Below are positions 26,059 to 33,759 of a stretch of 41,611 bases of DNA, piece after piece. Under the pieces are notes generated by a model, which did not search any database, was not told the DNA's origin, and saw only the letters and a list, made by a program, of their open reading frames with translations. The translations under genes and the position numbers were made by a program. Source of the stretch: Nitrospira sp. UBA5699 (lineage in GTDB: Bacteria; Nitrospirota; Nitrospiria; Nitrospirales; Nitrospiraceae); the NCBI GenBank assembly GCA_002420105.1, contig DIHJ01000038.1, positions 5,465 to 47,075 on the forward strand, written 5' to 3'. Position 1 is the stretch's first letter; every line of letters starts with the position of its first letter.

Positions 26059-27075
26059 ATGGCCGTTCCGATTTCCCAGATGTACACCGTGGCGTCCTAT
26101 GTGCTCACCCAGAAGCTCAAGGGGGTGAAGCGCTATCCATTGGTCTTGATGCTGGAGCCCTTGTTCCGCTGCAACCTGGCCTGTGCCGGCTGCGGGAAGA
26201 TCCAGTATCCGGATCATATCCTCGACAAGCGGTTGACGCCCGAGCAGTGCTGGGCTGCGGCCGAGGAATGCGGCGCTCCCATCGTCGCCATCCCGGGCGG
26301 CGAGCCGCTGATCCATCCGGAGATCGCCAGAATCGTCGAGGGGCTGGTCGCGCAAAAACGCTATCTGTATGTCTGCACCAATGCGATTTTGTTGGAGCGC
26401 AAACTCAAGGAGTTTACCCCGTCCAAGTATCTGACCTTCAGCGTCCATATGGACGGGTTGAAGAACGAGCACGACCTGGCGGTGTGCCGCGACGGCGTCT
26501 ATGAGATCGCGGTGAAGGCGATCAAGGAAGCGCTCAAGCGGGGCCATCGCGTGACGACCAACACGACGCTCTTCGACGACGCGAAGCCGGACCGGGTGCG
26601 GCAATTTTTCGACGAAATGATGAACCTCGGCGTCGAGGGGATGATGATTTCTCCCGGCTACAGCTATCAGAAGGCGCCGGACCAGCAGCATTTCCTGAAG
26701 AAGGCCCGGACGCGTGAGCTGTTCTCGAAGATCCTCAGCCGGCCCAAGAGGAGCTGGAAGTTCAACCAGTCTCCGTTGTTCCTGGATTTCCTGATGGGGA
26801 AGAAGGAGTATCAGTGCACCCCCTGGGGCAACCCCACGTACAACGTCTTCGGCTGGCAACGGCCCTGCTATCTCCTGCAGGAAGGCTACACGAAAACCTT
26901 CCGCGAGTTGCTCGACACGACGGAGTGGGAGAATTACGGCACGAGCAAGAACGAGAAGTGCGCCGAGTGCATGGTCCATTGCGGGTACGAGGCCTCGGCG
27001 GTGAGCGACACGTTCGGCACGGTTTCGGGTTTTGCCAGGACGGCGAAGCTGACCCTGCTGCCCACCTCGCGATGA
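26059..27075 (+). CDS. hpnH: HpnH, radical SAM adenosylhopane synthase
   Basis: 338 aa. The radical SAM cluster motif CxxxCxxC is C38, C42, C45 in FRCNLACAGCGKIQYPD. GGEPLIHPEI is the SAM-binding GGE segment. The C-terminal region keeps further cysteines (CAECMVHCGYEA) typical of HpnH. The enzyme joins the 5'-deoxyadenosyl radical to diploptene, giving adenosylhopane, the HpnG substrate. AAGGAG lies 9 bp before the ATG, and the gene has its own promoter, separate from the shc-hpnG group. Confidence in the family is high because its N-terminal MAVPISQMYTVASY is nearly invariant. Confidence 0.95.
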   Translation: MAVPISQMYTVASYVLTQKLKGVKRYPLVLMLEPLFRCNLACAGCGKIQYPDHILDKRLTPEQCWAAAEECGAPIVAIPGGEPLIHPEIARIVEGLVAQKRYLYVCTNAILLERKLKEFTPSKYLTFSVHMDGLKNEHDLAVCRDGVYEIAVKAIKEALKRGHRVTTNTTLFDDAKPDRVRQFFDEMMNLGVEGMMISPGYSYQKAPDQQHFLKKARTRELFSKILSRPKRSWKFNQSPLFLDFLMGKKEYQCTPWGNPTYNVFGWQRPCYLLQEGYTKTFRELLDTTEWENYGTSKNEKCAECMVHCGYEASAVSDTFGTVSGFARTAKLTLLPTSR

Positions 27076-27163
27076 CCCCGGAAGGCGTCATTCGTCACGC
27101 GTCATGCGAGAACGGTCGGAGAACGACGCGCGATTGACGGTTGCCGATTGACGAGGTTCTGTT

Positions 27164-27553
27164 ATGACTGACACAAAAACTCACGCCACCGGCGGCGGGT
27201 CGCTCGAAGGGCGGGTCTTCCGGCCGGCGTCCGCGGCCGACATCGCCGAGGCGGTCGAACTGGCGTTCGACTATCGCGGCGATGTGACCTTGGAACTGAC
27301 GTCGGGCGAGTCGGTTGCCGGGTACATCTTCAACCGGCAGGCCGGTGCCGCGAATCCCTCCATCGAAATCTTCCCCGCGGACAGTCCCGCTCCACAGACG
27401 ATCCCCTATTCGGCCATCGCCGCGATCGCCTTCACCGGCGAGGACACGGCGAACGGCAAATCGTGGGAAGCCTGGATGAACAAGAAAGAATCGGAGCGGC
27501 GCGCCGAAGCGGATCGGGTGGAAGCAGACGCCCGCACCCGCGGTCTGTTGTAA
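27164..27553 (+). CDS. Small conserved-looking protein of unknown function next to hpnH
   Basis: 129 aa, no signal peptide or membrane segment. The middle (about 38-95) alternates charged and hydrophobic residues in short beta strands (VTLELTSGESVAGYIFNRQ, IPYSAIAAIAFTGED), which resembles an Sm-like or PRC-like small barrel. The C-terminus (WEAWMNKKESERRAEADRVE) is a charged helix. It starts 88 bp after hpnH with GAGG before the ATG. I do not recognise a named family. A role linked to hopanoids is suggested only by position. Confidence 0.75.
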   Translation: MTDTKTHATGGGSLEGRVFRPASAADIAEAVELAFDYRGDVTLELTSGESVAGYIFNRQAGAANPSIEIFPADSPAPQTIPYSAIAAIAFTGEDTANGKSWEAWMNKKESERRAEADRVEADARTRGLL

Positions 27554-27562
27554 CGGTTTTCT

Positions 27563-27590
27563 CGACGCATTCGCGTCGTCCTCTCTCCTC
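27563..27590 (+). terminator. Probable terminator after the hpnH group
   Basis: CGACGC-ATTC-GCGTCG makes a perfect 6-bp stem with a tetraloop, 9 bp after the stop codon at 27553. A pyrimidine-rich tail (TCCTCTCTCCTCT) follows instead of a pure T-run. Confidence 0.45.
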
Positions 27591-27696
27591 TGAATCATCC
27601 CCGCAACGATCGAATCCGGACAACGCCGCCGTTCACGGAAAAGGGCGGTCCGTTGACTCCGAAGCCCTGTCGTCTCGTTGACAAAGGAGGGGCCCT

Positions 27697-27813
27697 ATGC
27701 TAAAAGGGTCGGCCTCAAAACTGGGGAGGCTCTGTCGTCGCGGGGAGATCTATTGTCTCAAGTTCAAGGCAGTCATCGCGCGGCGGAACGTGACCCCGGT
27801 TTGGAGTGTGTGA
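27697..27813 (+). CDS. Possible 38-aa leader ORF
   Basis: A strong AAAGGAGG lies 8 bp before an ATG that opens a 38-codon frame. The peptide is basic (about nine K/R) with two Cys. Its stop overlaps the GTG of the next gene (GTGA). It may be a translated leader that delivers ribosomes to the weakly preceded GTG, or a chance frame behind a misplaced ribosome site. No family is recognised. Confidence 0.35.
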   Translation: MLKGSASKLGRLCRRGEIYCLKFKAVIARRNVTPVWSV

Positions 27814-28352
27814 TACGGAAACGGCGGGTATCGGTCGGGTGGGGATTGACGGTCGGCGCCGCGGCATTCGGTCTGTCGGTCGTGGCGTTCCCTTCCGGTG
27901 TTTCGGCGACGCATGAGGCCGATCATCGCTTTACAGTTGAAGGGTTTGTCTGCGGGGCCGACGGCAGGGGAGTGCCGAATACCGACGTTCTGGTGAAGGA
28001 CACCAAGATCTCCTATGGCCAGGTCGTGAAGACCGATGGAGACGGATACTATAAGGCGACGTTTCATCTGCATAACGACAATCTCGGCGATCCGATCCTG
28101 ATCGAAGCCGGGAAAGAGCAGAAAGAGCAGAAGGTTACGTTCGATCCCAAGGACCTGGAGACCGAGCGCAAGATTCAGGTCCATTTCGGCAGCGGCTGCG
28201 TCCACGACGTGGGGAGCCCGCCCGGGTGGGTATATGCGGGGCTCGGGGCGGTCGGGGTGGCAGTGGGCGGATTCGTCGGAGCGAAACTGATTCGTTCATG
28301 GCGAAGACAGGAACAGAAGCGAGGCAAGGCTCAGGGCAAGCGGAAGAAATAA
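27810..28352 (+). CDS. Secreted, membrane-anchored transthyretin-like (carboxypeptidase regulatory) domain protein
   Basis: 180 aa from a GTG at 27810. This start gives a proper signal peptide (RKRR, hydrophobic core to about residue 28, cut near VSA-TH). In-frame codons reach back to 27678 but encode no sensible signal. The domain (about 35-125) reads like a CarboxypepD_reg/transthyretin beta sandwich: FTVEGFVCGADGRGVPNTDVLVKD, then TDGDGYYKATFHLHN. One C-terminal membrane helix (about 138-158) is followed by a very basic tail (RRQEQKRGKAQGKRKK). So the domain faces the periplasm and the tail the cytoplasm. Its place just upstream of the respiratory cluster is suggestive, but a terminator separates them. 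Confidence 0.75.
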   Translation: MIRKRRVSVGWGLTVGAAAFGLSVVAFPSGVSATHEADHRFTVEGFVCGADGRGVPNTDVLVKDTKISYGQVVKTDGDGYYKATFHLHNDNLGDPILIEAGKEQKEQKVTFDPKDLETERKIQVHFGSGCVHDVGSPPGWVYAGLGAVGVAVGGFVGAKLIRSWRRQEQKRGKAQGKRKK

Positions 28353-28448
28353 CCGAGGCGGTTCGTGGGGCTACCGTGCACCTCGCCGAATCGGTCAGTT
28401 GACGTGGCGGGGGCATTGCGCGTGGCATCAATGGATTCGTCGAATCGG

Positions 28449-28494
28449 CGCTTTCGCAGGGGTAATCAGACCTCAGTGAAAGCGTCTTTTTTTT
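28449..28494 (+). terminator. Rho-independent terminator before the respiratory cluster
   Basis: CGCTTTC (28449-28455) and GAAAGCG (28478-28484) form a perfect 7-bp stem around a 22-base loop. It is followed at once by TC and eight T residues (28487-28494). This is the best terminator in the window and ends the 27810-28352 transcript. Confidence 0.65.
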
Positions 28495-28508
28495 CGCCCG
28501 TACGGGCG
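28495..28508. promoter_or_regulatory. 14-bp perfect palindrome before the respiratory cluster
   Basis: CGCCCGTACGGGCG directly abuts the T-run of the terminator and lies 51 bp before the first cytochrome gene. It could be an operator for the eleven-gene cluster. No convincing -35/-10 pair was found next to it. Confidence 0.4.
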
Positions 28509-28559
28509 TCCGGTTCATACGGCATCGATAGCGAGGGAAGAAAGGAGCGAGGGACAGTT

Positions 28560-29078
28560 ATGAAGCAGATGAAGATGGCGCAACTGGCGGTGGTGCTGGG
28601 AATGGGCTTGCTGTTTACGGGATGCGGAGGAGGAGAAGGCGGCGGTGAAGGGCCGGTGGTTCCGCCCCCGCCCGCTCCGGCTGAATATGCCGACAAGCAT
28701 ATGCCCGCCGGCTGGTGGACGGATGCGGCGAAAATGGAAGAGGGACGCAAGCTCTTCATCGGCGAAACCAACCCGGACGTGAACTGCGCCAGCTGCCACG
28801 GCAAGGACGGCAAACCGGTCAAGGCCGGCGCCCGCGATTTCCGCAACGGCGATCGGATGAAGCTCTATTCCGACTCCGTCTGGTTCTGGCGGATTTCCGA
28901 GGGCGTGCCCAACACGAAGATGAAGGCCTGGAAGAGCAAGCTCTCGGACGAAGACCGGTGGAAGCTGGTGCTCTACGAGCGGAACTTCGGATTGGCCGGC
29001 AAGGCCTGGGATGCCGAGAAGAAGCAGTGGGCCGACTCGGGAGAGATCAAGGTCGCAGCGGCGGACGCAACCAAGTAG
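28560..29078 (+). CDS. Monohaem cytochrome c lipoprotein
   Basis: 172 aa from the ATG at 28560, with AAAGGAG and GAGGGA upstream. The signal peptide ends in a lipobox (LFTGC, C22), so the protein is lipid-anchored. A Gly/Pro-rich linker (23-41) leads to one class I cytochrome c domain: CASCH (C76-H80) and a likely Met ligand in NTKMKAW. It is the first gene of the eleven-gene respiratory cluster, 52 bp before a bd-like subunit. The role is periplasmic electron transfer; the partner is unknown. Confidence 0.88.
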   Translation: MKQMKMAQLAVVLGMGLLFTGCGGGEGGGEGPVVPPPPAPAEYADKHMPAGWWTDAAKMEEGRKLFIGETNPDVNCASCHGKDGKPVKAGARDFRNGDRMKLYSDSVWFWRISEGVPNTKMKAWKSKLSDEDRWKLVLYERNFGLAGKAWDAEKKQWADSGEIKVAAADATK

Positions 29079-29130
29079 AACCGGTTCTCCGGGCTTGAAC
29101 TTCGTTTAGTGTAGGAGGGCGGCGAGCATC

Positions 29131-30834
29131 ATGAAAACGTGGCAGCGCAGTCTCTTGGCTCTGTTTGCGCTTCTGGCGCTGTGTGGAGGAGCGGCGTATG
29201 CCCAGGCTCCAGGCGCGCCTCCGGTCGAATTCCCGTACACCGGGAATCGGACCGCGGTCTGGATCGTCGCCCAATTGCACATTCTGTTCGCCGGATTCAT
29301 CCTCGGCGCGCCGATCTTCGTCGTGATCTCCGAGTGGCTCGGGTACCGGAAACAGGACCCCCGCTACGATCGCCTGGCGAAGGAGGTCACGAAGGTCACG
29401 GTGATTCTCTACAGCATGACCGCTCTCACGGGCGGTCTGTTCATCTTCGTTCTGCTGGCGACCTATCCGCAGTTCACCACCTGGCTTATCAATCACTTCT
29501 TCTTGGTCTTCGCGGTGGTCTATCCGCTGTTGTTCATCAGCGAGACGATCCTGTTGTACATGTACTTCTATACCTGGGACGCGTGGAAGGGGAGCAAGAA
29601 GGCCCGCCATATCGCCCTGGGGGTGTTGCTGAACCTCATCGGGACCATCACCTTGTTCGTGATCGACGGTCCGACGTCCTTCATGAATACTCCCGTCAAG
29701 GCGGAGGGTATTTCCCCCCAGGAATTCCTGGCGACGGCCACCCTCTGGGACAAGATTTTCAACTATAGCTGGATGCCGTTGAATCTGCACCGGCTGGTGG
29801 GGAACGTCACGTTCGGCGGGTTCGTGGCCGGTTTGATCGCCGCCTACATGTACATGGCGGCGAAAAAGGACGAGGAGCGGGCCTACTACGACTGGATGGG
29901 GTTCGTCGGCAACCTGATCGGCGTCGGCGCCCTGTTGTTCCTCCCGTTCATGGGCTATCTGCTGGCCTACGAGCTGTGCGACTACGACGCGTCCATCTGT
30001 CCGTACATGATGGCCGACCAGCTGTCGATGTTCTTCGAGATGCAGGGGGCCATGATCGGGCTCATCTTCCTGGCCAGCAATTACTACATCTGGCTGAGCA
30101 TGAAGCGTATCGAAGGGGTCGAGAACGTGCGCATGACCGTCCTGGCGCCGATCGTGATGGTCGCGCTTCCGCTGGTCATGACCAAGGTGCTGACCGATTA
30201 TCCGGTTCCCGATCCGACATCCCTGGCCTTCCTGCTGCCGATGCTGCTGGCGCCTTTCACGCTCGGCCGGTTCATTCCGTTGACCGTCTCGGCGAGAACG
30301 GTGATCAAGGTCGGGTTCCTGATGGTCGTCGTGGGCGATGCGATCTGGCTGACGCCCCATGGATTCGTACCCACCGGCGCCAAGCTCGTCGCCGAGCTGG
30401 AATTGCCGTCCGATTGGAATTTTCTGGCGCTGATGCCGGCGAAAAACTCCGCGGCGTTCACCCTGGTGTTCGTGACGGTCGTCAACTACGTCATTTACAA
30501 TCGGGGCATCAGTCAGGGCACGATCATCTGGGGGAAGATCGATTTCGTCTCCCAGTTCGTGCTGATCTTCCTGGCCTTCAGCGCCATTTGGACGATGGGT
30601 TTGATGGGCGCGGTGCGGTCGTTGCTGCGGAAGTATTTCCATACCTACAACCTGCTTCCGGATTTCACGGCGGAATCGTTCACGCCGACCCTGTCCTACT
30701 CGGCCTGGTGGATCACCGGGATCACCGTCGTGTTTTACGCCGTCGTGAGTTTCGCCATTCTCGTCACGCTGCGGCCTTCCGATTCGAAGGAACATGCGCA
30801 CGAGGGCAGTCCAGTTCCCGCCGGGGCCAAGTGA
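29131..30834 (+). CDS. Cytochrome bd-like membrane protein 1
   Basis: 567 aa, AGGAGG before the ATG, probable signal peptide (cut near AYA-QA), then about 14 membrane helices. It resembles the CydA fold in outline. Candidate haem ligands shared with the paralogue at 34773 are H50 (IVAQLH), H220 (LNLHR) and H410 (WLTPH). A helix glutamate E138 (ISETILLYMYFYTWDAW) is also shared. The canonical GRQPW quinol loop is absent, so this is not an ordinary bd oxidase. Proteins of this type are known from Nitrospira genomes, where some have been proposed as terminal oxidases or complex III partners. No CydB or CydX is encoded nearby. Confidence 0.85.
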   Translation: MKTWQRSLLALFALLALCGGAAYAQAPGAPPVEFPYTGNRTAVWIVAQLHILFAGFILGAPIFVVISEWLGYRKQDPRYDRLAKEVTKVTVILYSMTALTGGLFIFVLLATYPQFTTWLINHFFLVFAVVYPLLFISETILLYMYFYTWDAWKGSKKARHIALGVLLNLIGTITLFVIDGPTSFMNTPVKAEGISPQEFLATATLWDKIFNYSWMPLNLHRLVGNVTFGGFVAGLIAAYMYMAAKKDEERAYYDWMGFVGNLIGVGALLFLPFMGYLLAYELCDYDASICPYMMADQLSMFFEMQGAMIGLIFLASNYYIWLSMKRIEGVENVRMTVLAPIVMVALPLVMTKVLTDYPVPDPTSLAFLLPMLLAPFTLGRFIPLTVSARTVIKVGFLMVVVGDAIWLTPHGFVPTGAKLVAELELPSDWNFLALMPAKNSAAFTLVFVTVVNYVIYNRGISQGTIIWGKIDFVSQFVLIFLAFSAIWTMGLMGAVRSLLRKYFHTYNLLPDFTAESFTPTLSYSAWWITGITVVFYAVVSFAILVTLRPSDSKEHAHEGSPVPAGAK

Positions 30835-30873
30835 GTCCGGCATGGCATCCTTACTGAAGGAAAGAGGATCTGT

Positions 30874-31680
30874 ATGGGGAATGTGATCAAGAAGCTGGTG
30901 GTCGGTCTCGTGGTCGGCGGCGCGCTCATCGGGATTACGCGAGCGCTCGAGTTTCCGACGATCTTCCAGATGATGTTCTTCGCCTACGCGATGCTCGGTG
31001 CGGCCGTGTTCATCCTGTTGGACGCGCCTTCGATGAAAACCCTCAGTGGCGGCAAGTCCCTGATCGCCCTGCTGGTGTTCTACGTGGTGCTCTGCGCGGT
31101 GTACATTGCCGGCGCCTCGATGTGGCCGCAGTACGATCCGGAAGATGAGAAGGGCAAGATCGAAAAGATCCTCAAGCCGAAGCGGGCGGCGACGGAACAG
31201 GGGAAGGCCGAGGAATTGCTCGCGCGCGCCAAAGCCCTCGACGAACAGGCCAAGGCGCTGGCCGAACGGATCAAGGCGCTGGGCGGCGATCAGGCCCCGG
31301 CGGCCCAGGCCGCCGGGGGCGCCGGCGCTCCTCCGTCGACCGCGGGCGCGGCGGGCGGCGACATTCTGAAAATCGGCGAGGATCAGTGGCAGCTGCAGGA
31401 ATGCTACAACTGCCATAAGTTGAAAGGCGAGGGCGGCAAGAAGCGCGGTCCCGAGCTCGACAACATCGGAAACCTCCTCACCGTCGACGACATCAAGCAG
31501 AAGATTCTCGATCCGAAGAGCTGGATGGCCGAAGGCTTCGAGAAGGAGTACGAGAAGGGCAAGATGCCGGACAAGTACAAGGATCTGATGGAAGAAAAGG
31601 ACGTCGTCGCGCTCGCCACCTGGCTGGGCACGTTCAAGAACACTTCGGTGAACACGCCGAAGCCGATCAAGAAGAAATGA
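30874..31680 (+). CDS. Membrane-anchored cytochrome c with helical linker
   Basis: 268 aa. Three membrane helices (about 7-24, 31-50, 62-82) are followed by a charged helical segment (90-137), an Ala/Gly/Pro linker (138-163), and a C-terminal cytochrome c domain with CYNCH (C177-H181) and a Met ligand in KGKMPDKY. The haem is thus held at a distance from the membrane by a rod and hinge, which suits a mobile electron carrier head. GAAAGAGGA precedes the ATG. It overlaps the Rieske gene by four bases (ATGA), so it is probably a subunit of the same complex, in the position of cytochrome c1 or f. Confidence 0.87.
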   Translation: MGNVIKKLVVGLVVGGALIGITRALEFPTIFQMMFFAYAMLGAAVFILLDAPSMKTLSGGKSLIALLVFYVVLCAVYIAGASMWPQYDPEDEKGKIEKILKPKRAATEQGKAEELLARAKALDEQAKALAERIKALGGDQAPAAQAAGGAGAPPSTAGAAGGDILKIGEDQWQLQECYNCHKLKGEGGKKRGPELDNIGNLLTVDDIKQKILDPKSWMAEGFEKEYEKGKMPDKYKDLMEEKDVVALATWLGTFKNTSVNTPKPIKKK

Positions 31681-32615
31681 CCATGCAGCCGAAACTGAAA
31701 TCCAGGGTCCGGTGCACGGACCGCGAAATCGGTGAAGTGACGAAGGTCGTCGTCGACCCGCTCTCGCACGAGATCAGCCACATCGTCGTGTCGATGAACG
31801 GCAGCGGCGAGCGGCAGGTCGCGATGGGCCACGTGCAGGCCGTCACGGACAGCCTCGTGGAGTTGCGGGCGCCCTCCTCCGACATCCTGGCGCTTCCGCC
31901 GTTCAAGCGCGACGATTATGTGACGACCCACGAAGTCGAGATCGCGCATTTGGAAGAAAAAGTCCATGTGACGCCCGGCGAAGTCCTTGTGCCGTTCCCC
32001 GAACTGGAAAAAAGCGTCAAGCGCCGGACCTTCTTCATGAACTTCACCCACGCGATCGGGTTCCTGATCGGTTTGCCGATCGCGTTCCCGATCCTGCGCT
32101 ACCTGATGAAGCCGATGTATCAGCCGTTCGACAACGGGTGGCTCAAGATCGGCAACGTCGGGAAGATCAAGCAGGACGATATCGGCGTGCAGTTCAAGTA
32201 CAAGAAGAAAGTCAAAGAAGCCTACATGCCGGAGTCCGAGATCGAGAAAAACGTCTGGATCCTGAAGGCGACGCCCGCCGTCCTGGAGAAGGTCTACCAG
32301 GGCAAGGACATGGAATTCCGGGACGCCGCCGGCAAGACCGTCTGGACGAACAAGAAGGACATGCCCTACGTCGCGTTTTCGGGGAAATGCCCGCATCTCG
32401 GCTGCGGCTACAAGTGGCGGCAGCATAAGGTGCTCGGCCAGGTGTTCCTCTGTCCCTGCCACCTGAGCATCTACGACGCGGCGGGGAAAGTGCTCGACGG
32501 GCCGGCGCCCCGTCCGCTCGATGCCTTGCCGATCAAAGTGTCCGCCGGCGGCGACGTCGAAATCATCGACATGGAATTCAAGGCCGGAACCAAATCTCAA
32601 ATCCGGATCATCTAA
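31677..32615 (+). CDS. Rieske iron-sulfur protein fused to an N-terminal PRC-barrel-like domain
   Basis: 312 aa. Residues 7-90 look like a PRC barrel (VRCTDREIGEVTKVVVDP, HIVVSMNGS). A membrane helix lies near 122-140 (FTHAIGFLIGLPIAFPIL). The C-terminal Rieske fold has box 1 CPHLGC (C238, H240, C243) and box 2 CPCHLS (C259, C261, H262). The usual box 2 is CPCHGS, so Gly is Leu here. The Ser and the Tyr (IYD, Y266) that raise potential in high-potential Rieske centres are kept. The PRC domain would sit in the cytoplasm and the cluster in the periplasm. It abuts the cytochrome b gene directly, forming the core of a bc-type complex. Confidence 0.9.
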   Translation: MTMQPKLKSRVRCTDREIGEVTKVVVDPLSHEISHIVVSMNGSGERQVAMGHVQAVTDSLVELRAPSSDILALPPFKRDDYVTTHEVEIAHLEEKVHVTPGEVLVPFPELEKSVKRRTFFMNFTHAIGFLIGLPIAFPILRYLMKPMYQPFDNGWLKIGNVGKIKQDDIGVQFKYKKKVKEAYMPESEIEKNVWILKATPAVLEKVYQGKDMEFRDAAGKTVWTNKKDMPYVAFSGKCPHLGCGYKWRQHKVLGQVFLCPCHLSIYDAAGKVLDGPAPRPLDALPIKVSAGGDVEIIDMEFKAGTKSQIRII

Positions 32616-33728
32616 ATGGAACATTCGTCCATCCCCAGCACGCAGCCGACCGCCATCGAAAAAGTCATCGCCTTCATCGACGAACGCGTCGGGCTGAAAC
32701 AGATGCAGGCCAAGATGCTCAACGAGCCGGTTCCCGGCGGCTCCCGTTGGGCCTACGTGTTCGGCTCCGTTCTGCTGTTTATCTTCATCATGCAGGCCCT
32801 GACGGGGATCCTGTTGATGTTCTACTACGTGCCCACCGCCGATCACGCCTACGCCAGCACCCAGTACATCATCCACGACGTGGATTACGGCTGGTTCCTG
32901 TTGAGCTACCATTTCTGGGGCTCGACCGCGATGGTCGTCTGTGTGTTCGCGCATATGTCGCAGGTGTTTCTGTGGGGGGCCTACAAGAGCCCGCGTGAAA
33001 TGATCTGGCTGGTCGGCCTGGCGCTCTTCGGAATCGTGATGGGCTTCGGTTTCACGGGCTATCTGCTGCCGTGGGACCAGCGTGCCTATTGGGCCACGAC
33101 CGTCGGCGTCGAGATTATGGACAAGACTCCGCTTCTCGGCGATTTCATGGCGCGCTTCCTCAAGGGCGGTCCGACGCCGGGGCAGATGACCTTGAGCCGG
33201 TTCTTCGTTATTCACGTGATGATCCTTCCCGCCGCCCTCATGGGCTTGGCGGGATTGCATCTGTTTCTCTTCAGAGCGGCAGGGCCGGCCGGACCGTTCC
33301 GGGGCACGCCGGAAGAGATCAAGGCCAAGACCGATTACTTCTTCCCGCGGCAGATCTGGAAAGACATTGTCGGGATGGCGGTCGTGTTCGCCAGCATCTG
33401 CGCCCTGGCCTTCTGGGAGCCGGTCGTGTTGTTGGAAGAAGCCACGCCGGATCCGGGCGATTATCATCCGGAACCGGAGTGGTATTTCCTGTTCCTCTTC
33501 CAACTGCTGCGCCTGAAGATTTTTGCCGGCGAGTTCGGCCAGTTTCTGGGCGCCATTGCCTTGCCCGGCGCCTTCATGGCGCTGCTGGCGGCGCTTCCCT
33601 TCATCGACCGGGATCCCGAGCGGAATATTTTCAAGCGGCCGGTGGCGTTGATCGGCTGGATCGTCGTGATGGTCACGATCCTGCTGTTCACGGTCTCCGC
33701 GATTATCAACCGAGAGTTCCTGGACTAA
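32616..33728 (+). CDS. Cytochrome b of a bc1/b6f-type complex
   Basis: 370 aa. Haem b ligands are H99 and H113 (13 residues between) and H200 and H215 (14 between), the spacing of cytochrome b6. The quinol-site PEWY motif is present at 287-290, so the subunit IV part is fused. Seven to eight membrane helices are expected. The N-terminal Cys that binds the extra haem ci in cytochrome b6 is not seen. It begins directly after the Rieske stop. In nitrite oxidisers such a complex may have to run in reverse to reduce quinone; that is inference from the likely host, not from this sequence. Confidence 0.93.
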   Translation: MEHSSIPSTQPTAIEKVIAFIDERVGLKQMQAKMLNEPVPGGSRWAYVFGSVLLFIFIMQALTGILLMFYYVPTADHAYASTQYIIHDVDYGWFLLSYHFWGSTAMVVCVFAHMSQVFLWGAYKSPREMIWLVGLALFGIVMGFGFTGYLLPWDQRAYWATTVGVEIMDKTPLLGDFMARFLKGGPTPGQMTLSRFFVIHVMILPAALMGLAGLHLFLFRAAGPAGPFRGTPEEIKAKTDYFFPRQIWKDIVGMAVVFASICALAFWEPVVLLEEATPDPGDYHPEPEWYFLFLFQLLRLKIFAGEFGQFLGAIALPGAFMALLAALPFIDRDPERNIFKRPVALIGWIVVMVTILLFTVSAIINREFLD

Positions 33729-33759
33729 GAGCGGCTCCCGCGAGTCGTACACACTGATC

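Noticed and set aside
32616..33728. Extra covalent haem ci in cytochrome b, as in b6f
   Set aside because: No Cys occurs near the N-terminal position used in cytochrome b6; the only early Cys (C109) is within a haem-binding helix.
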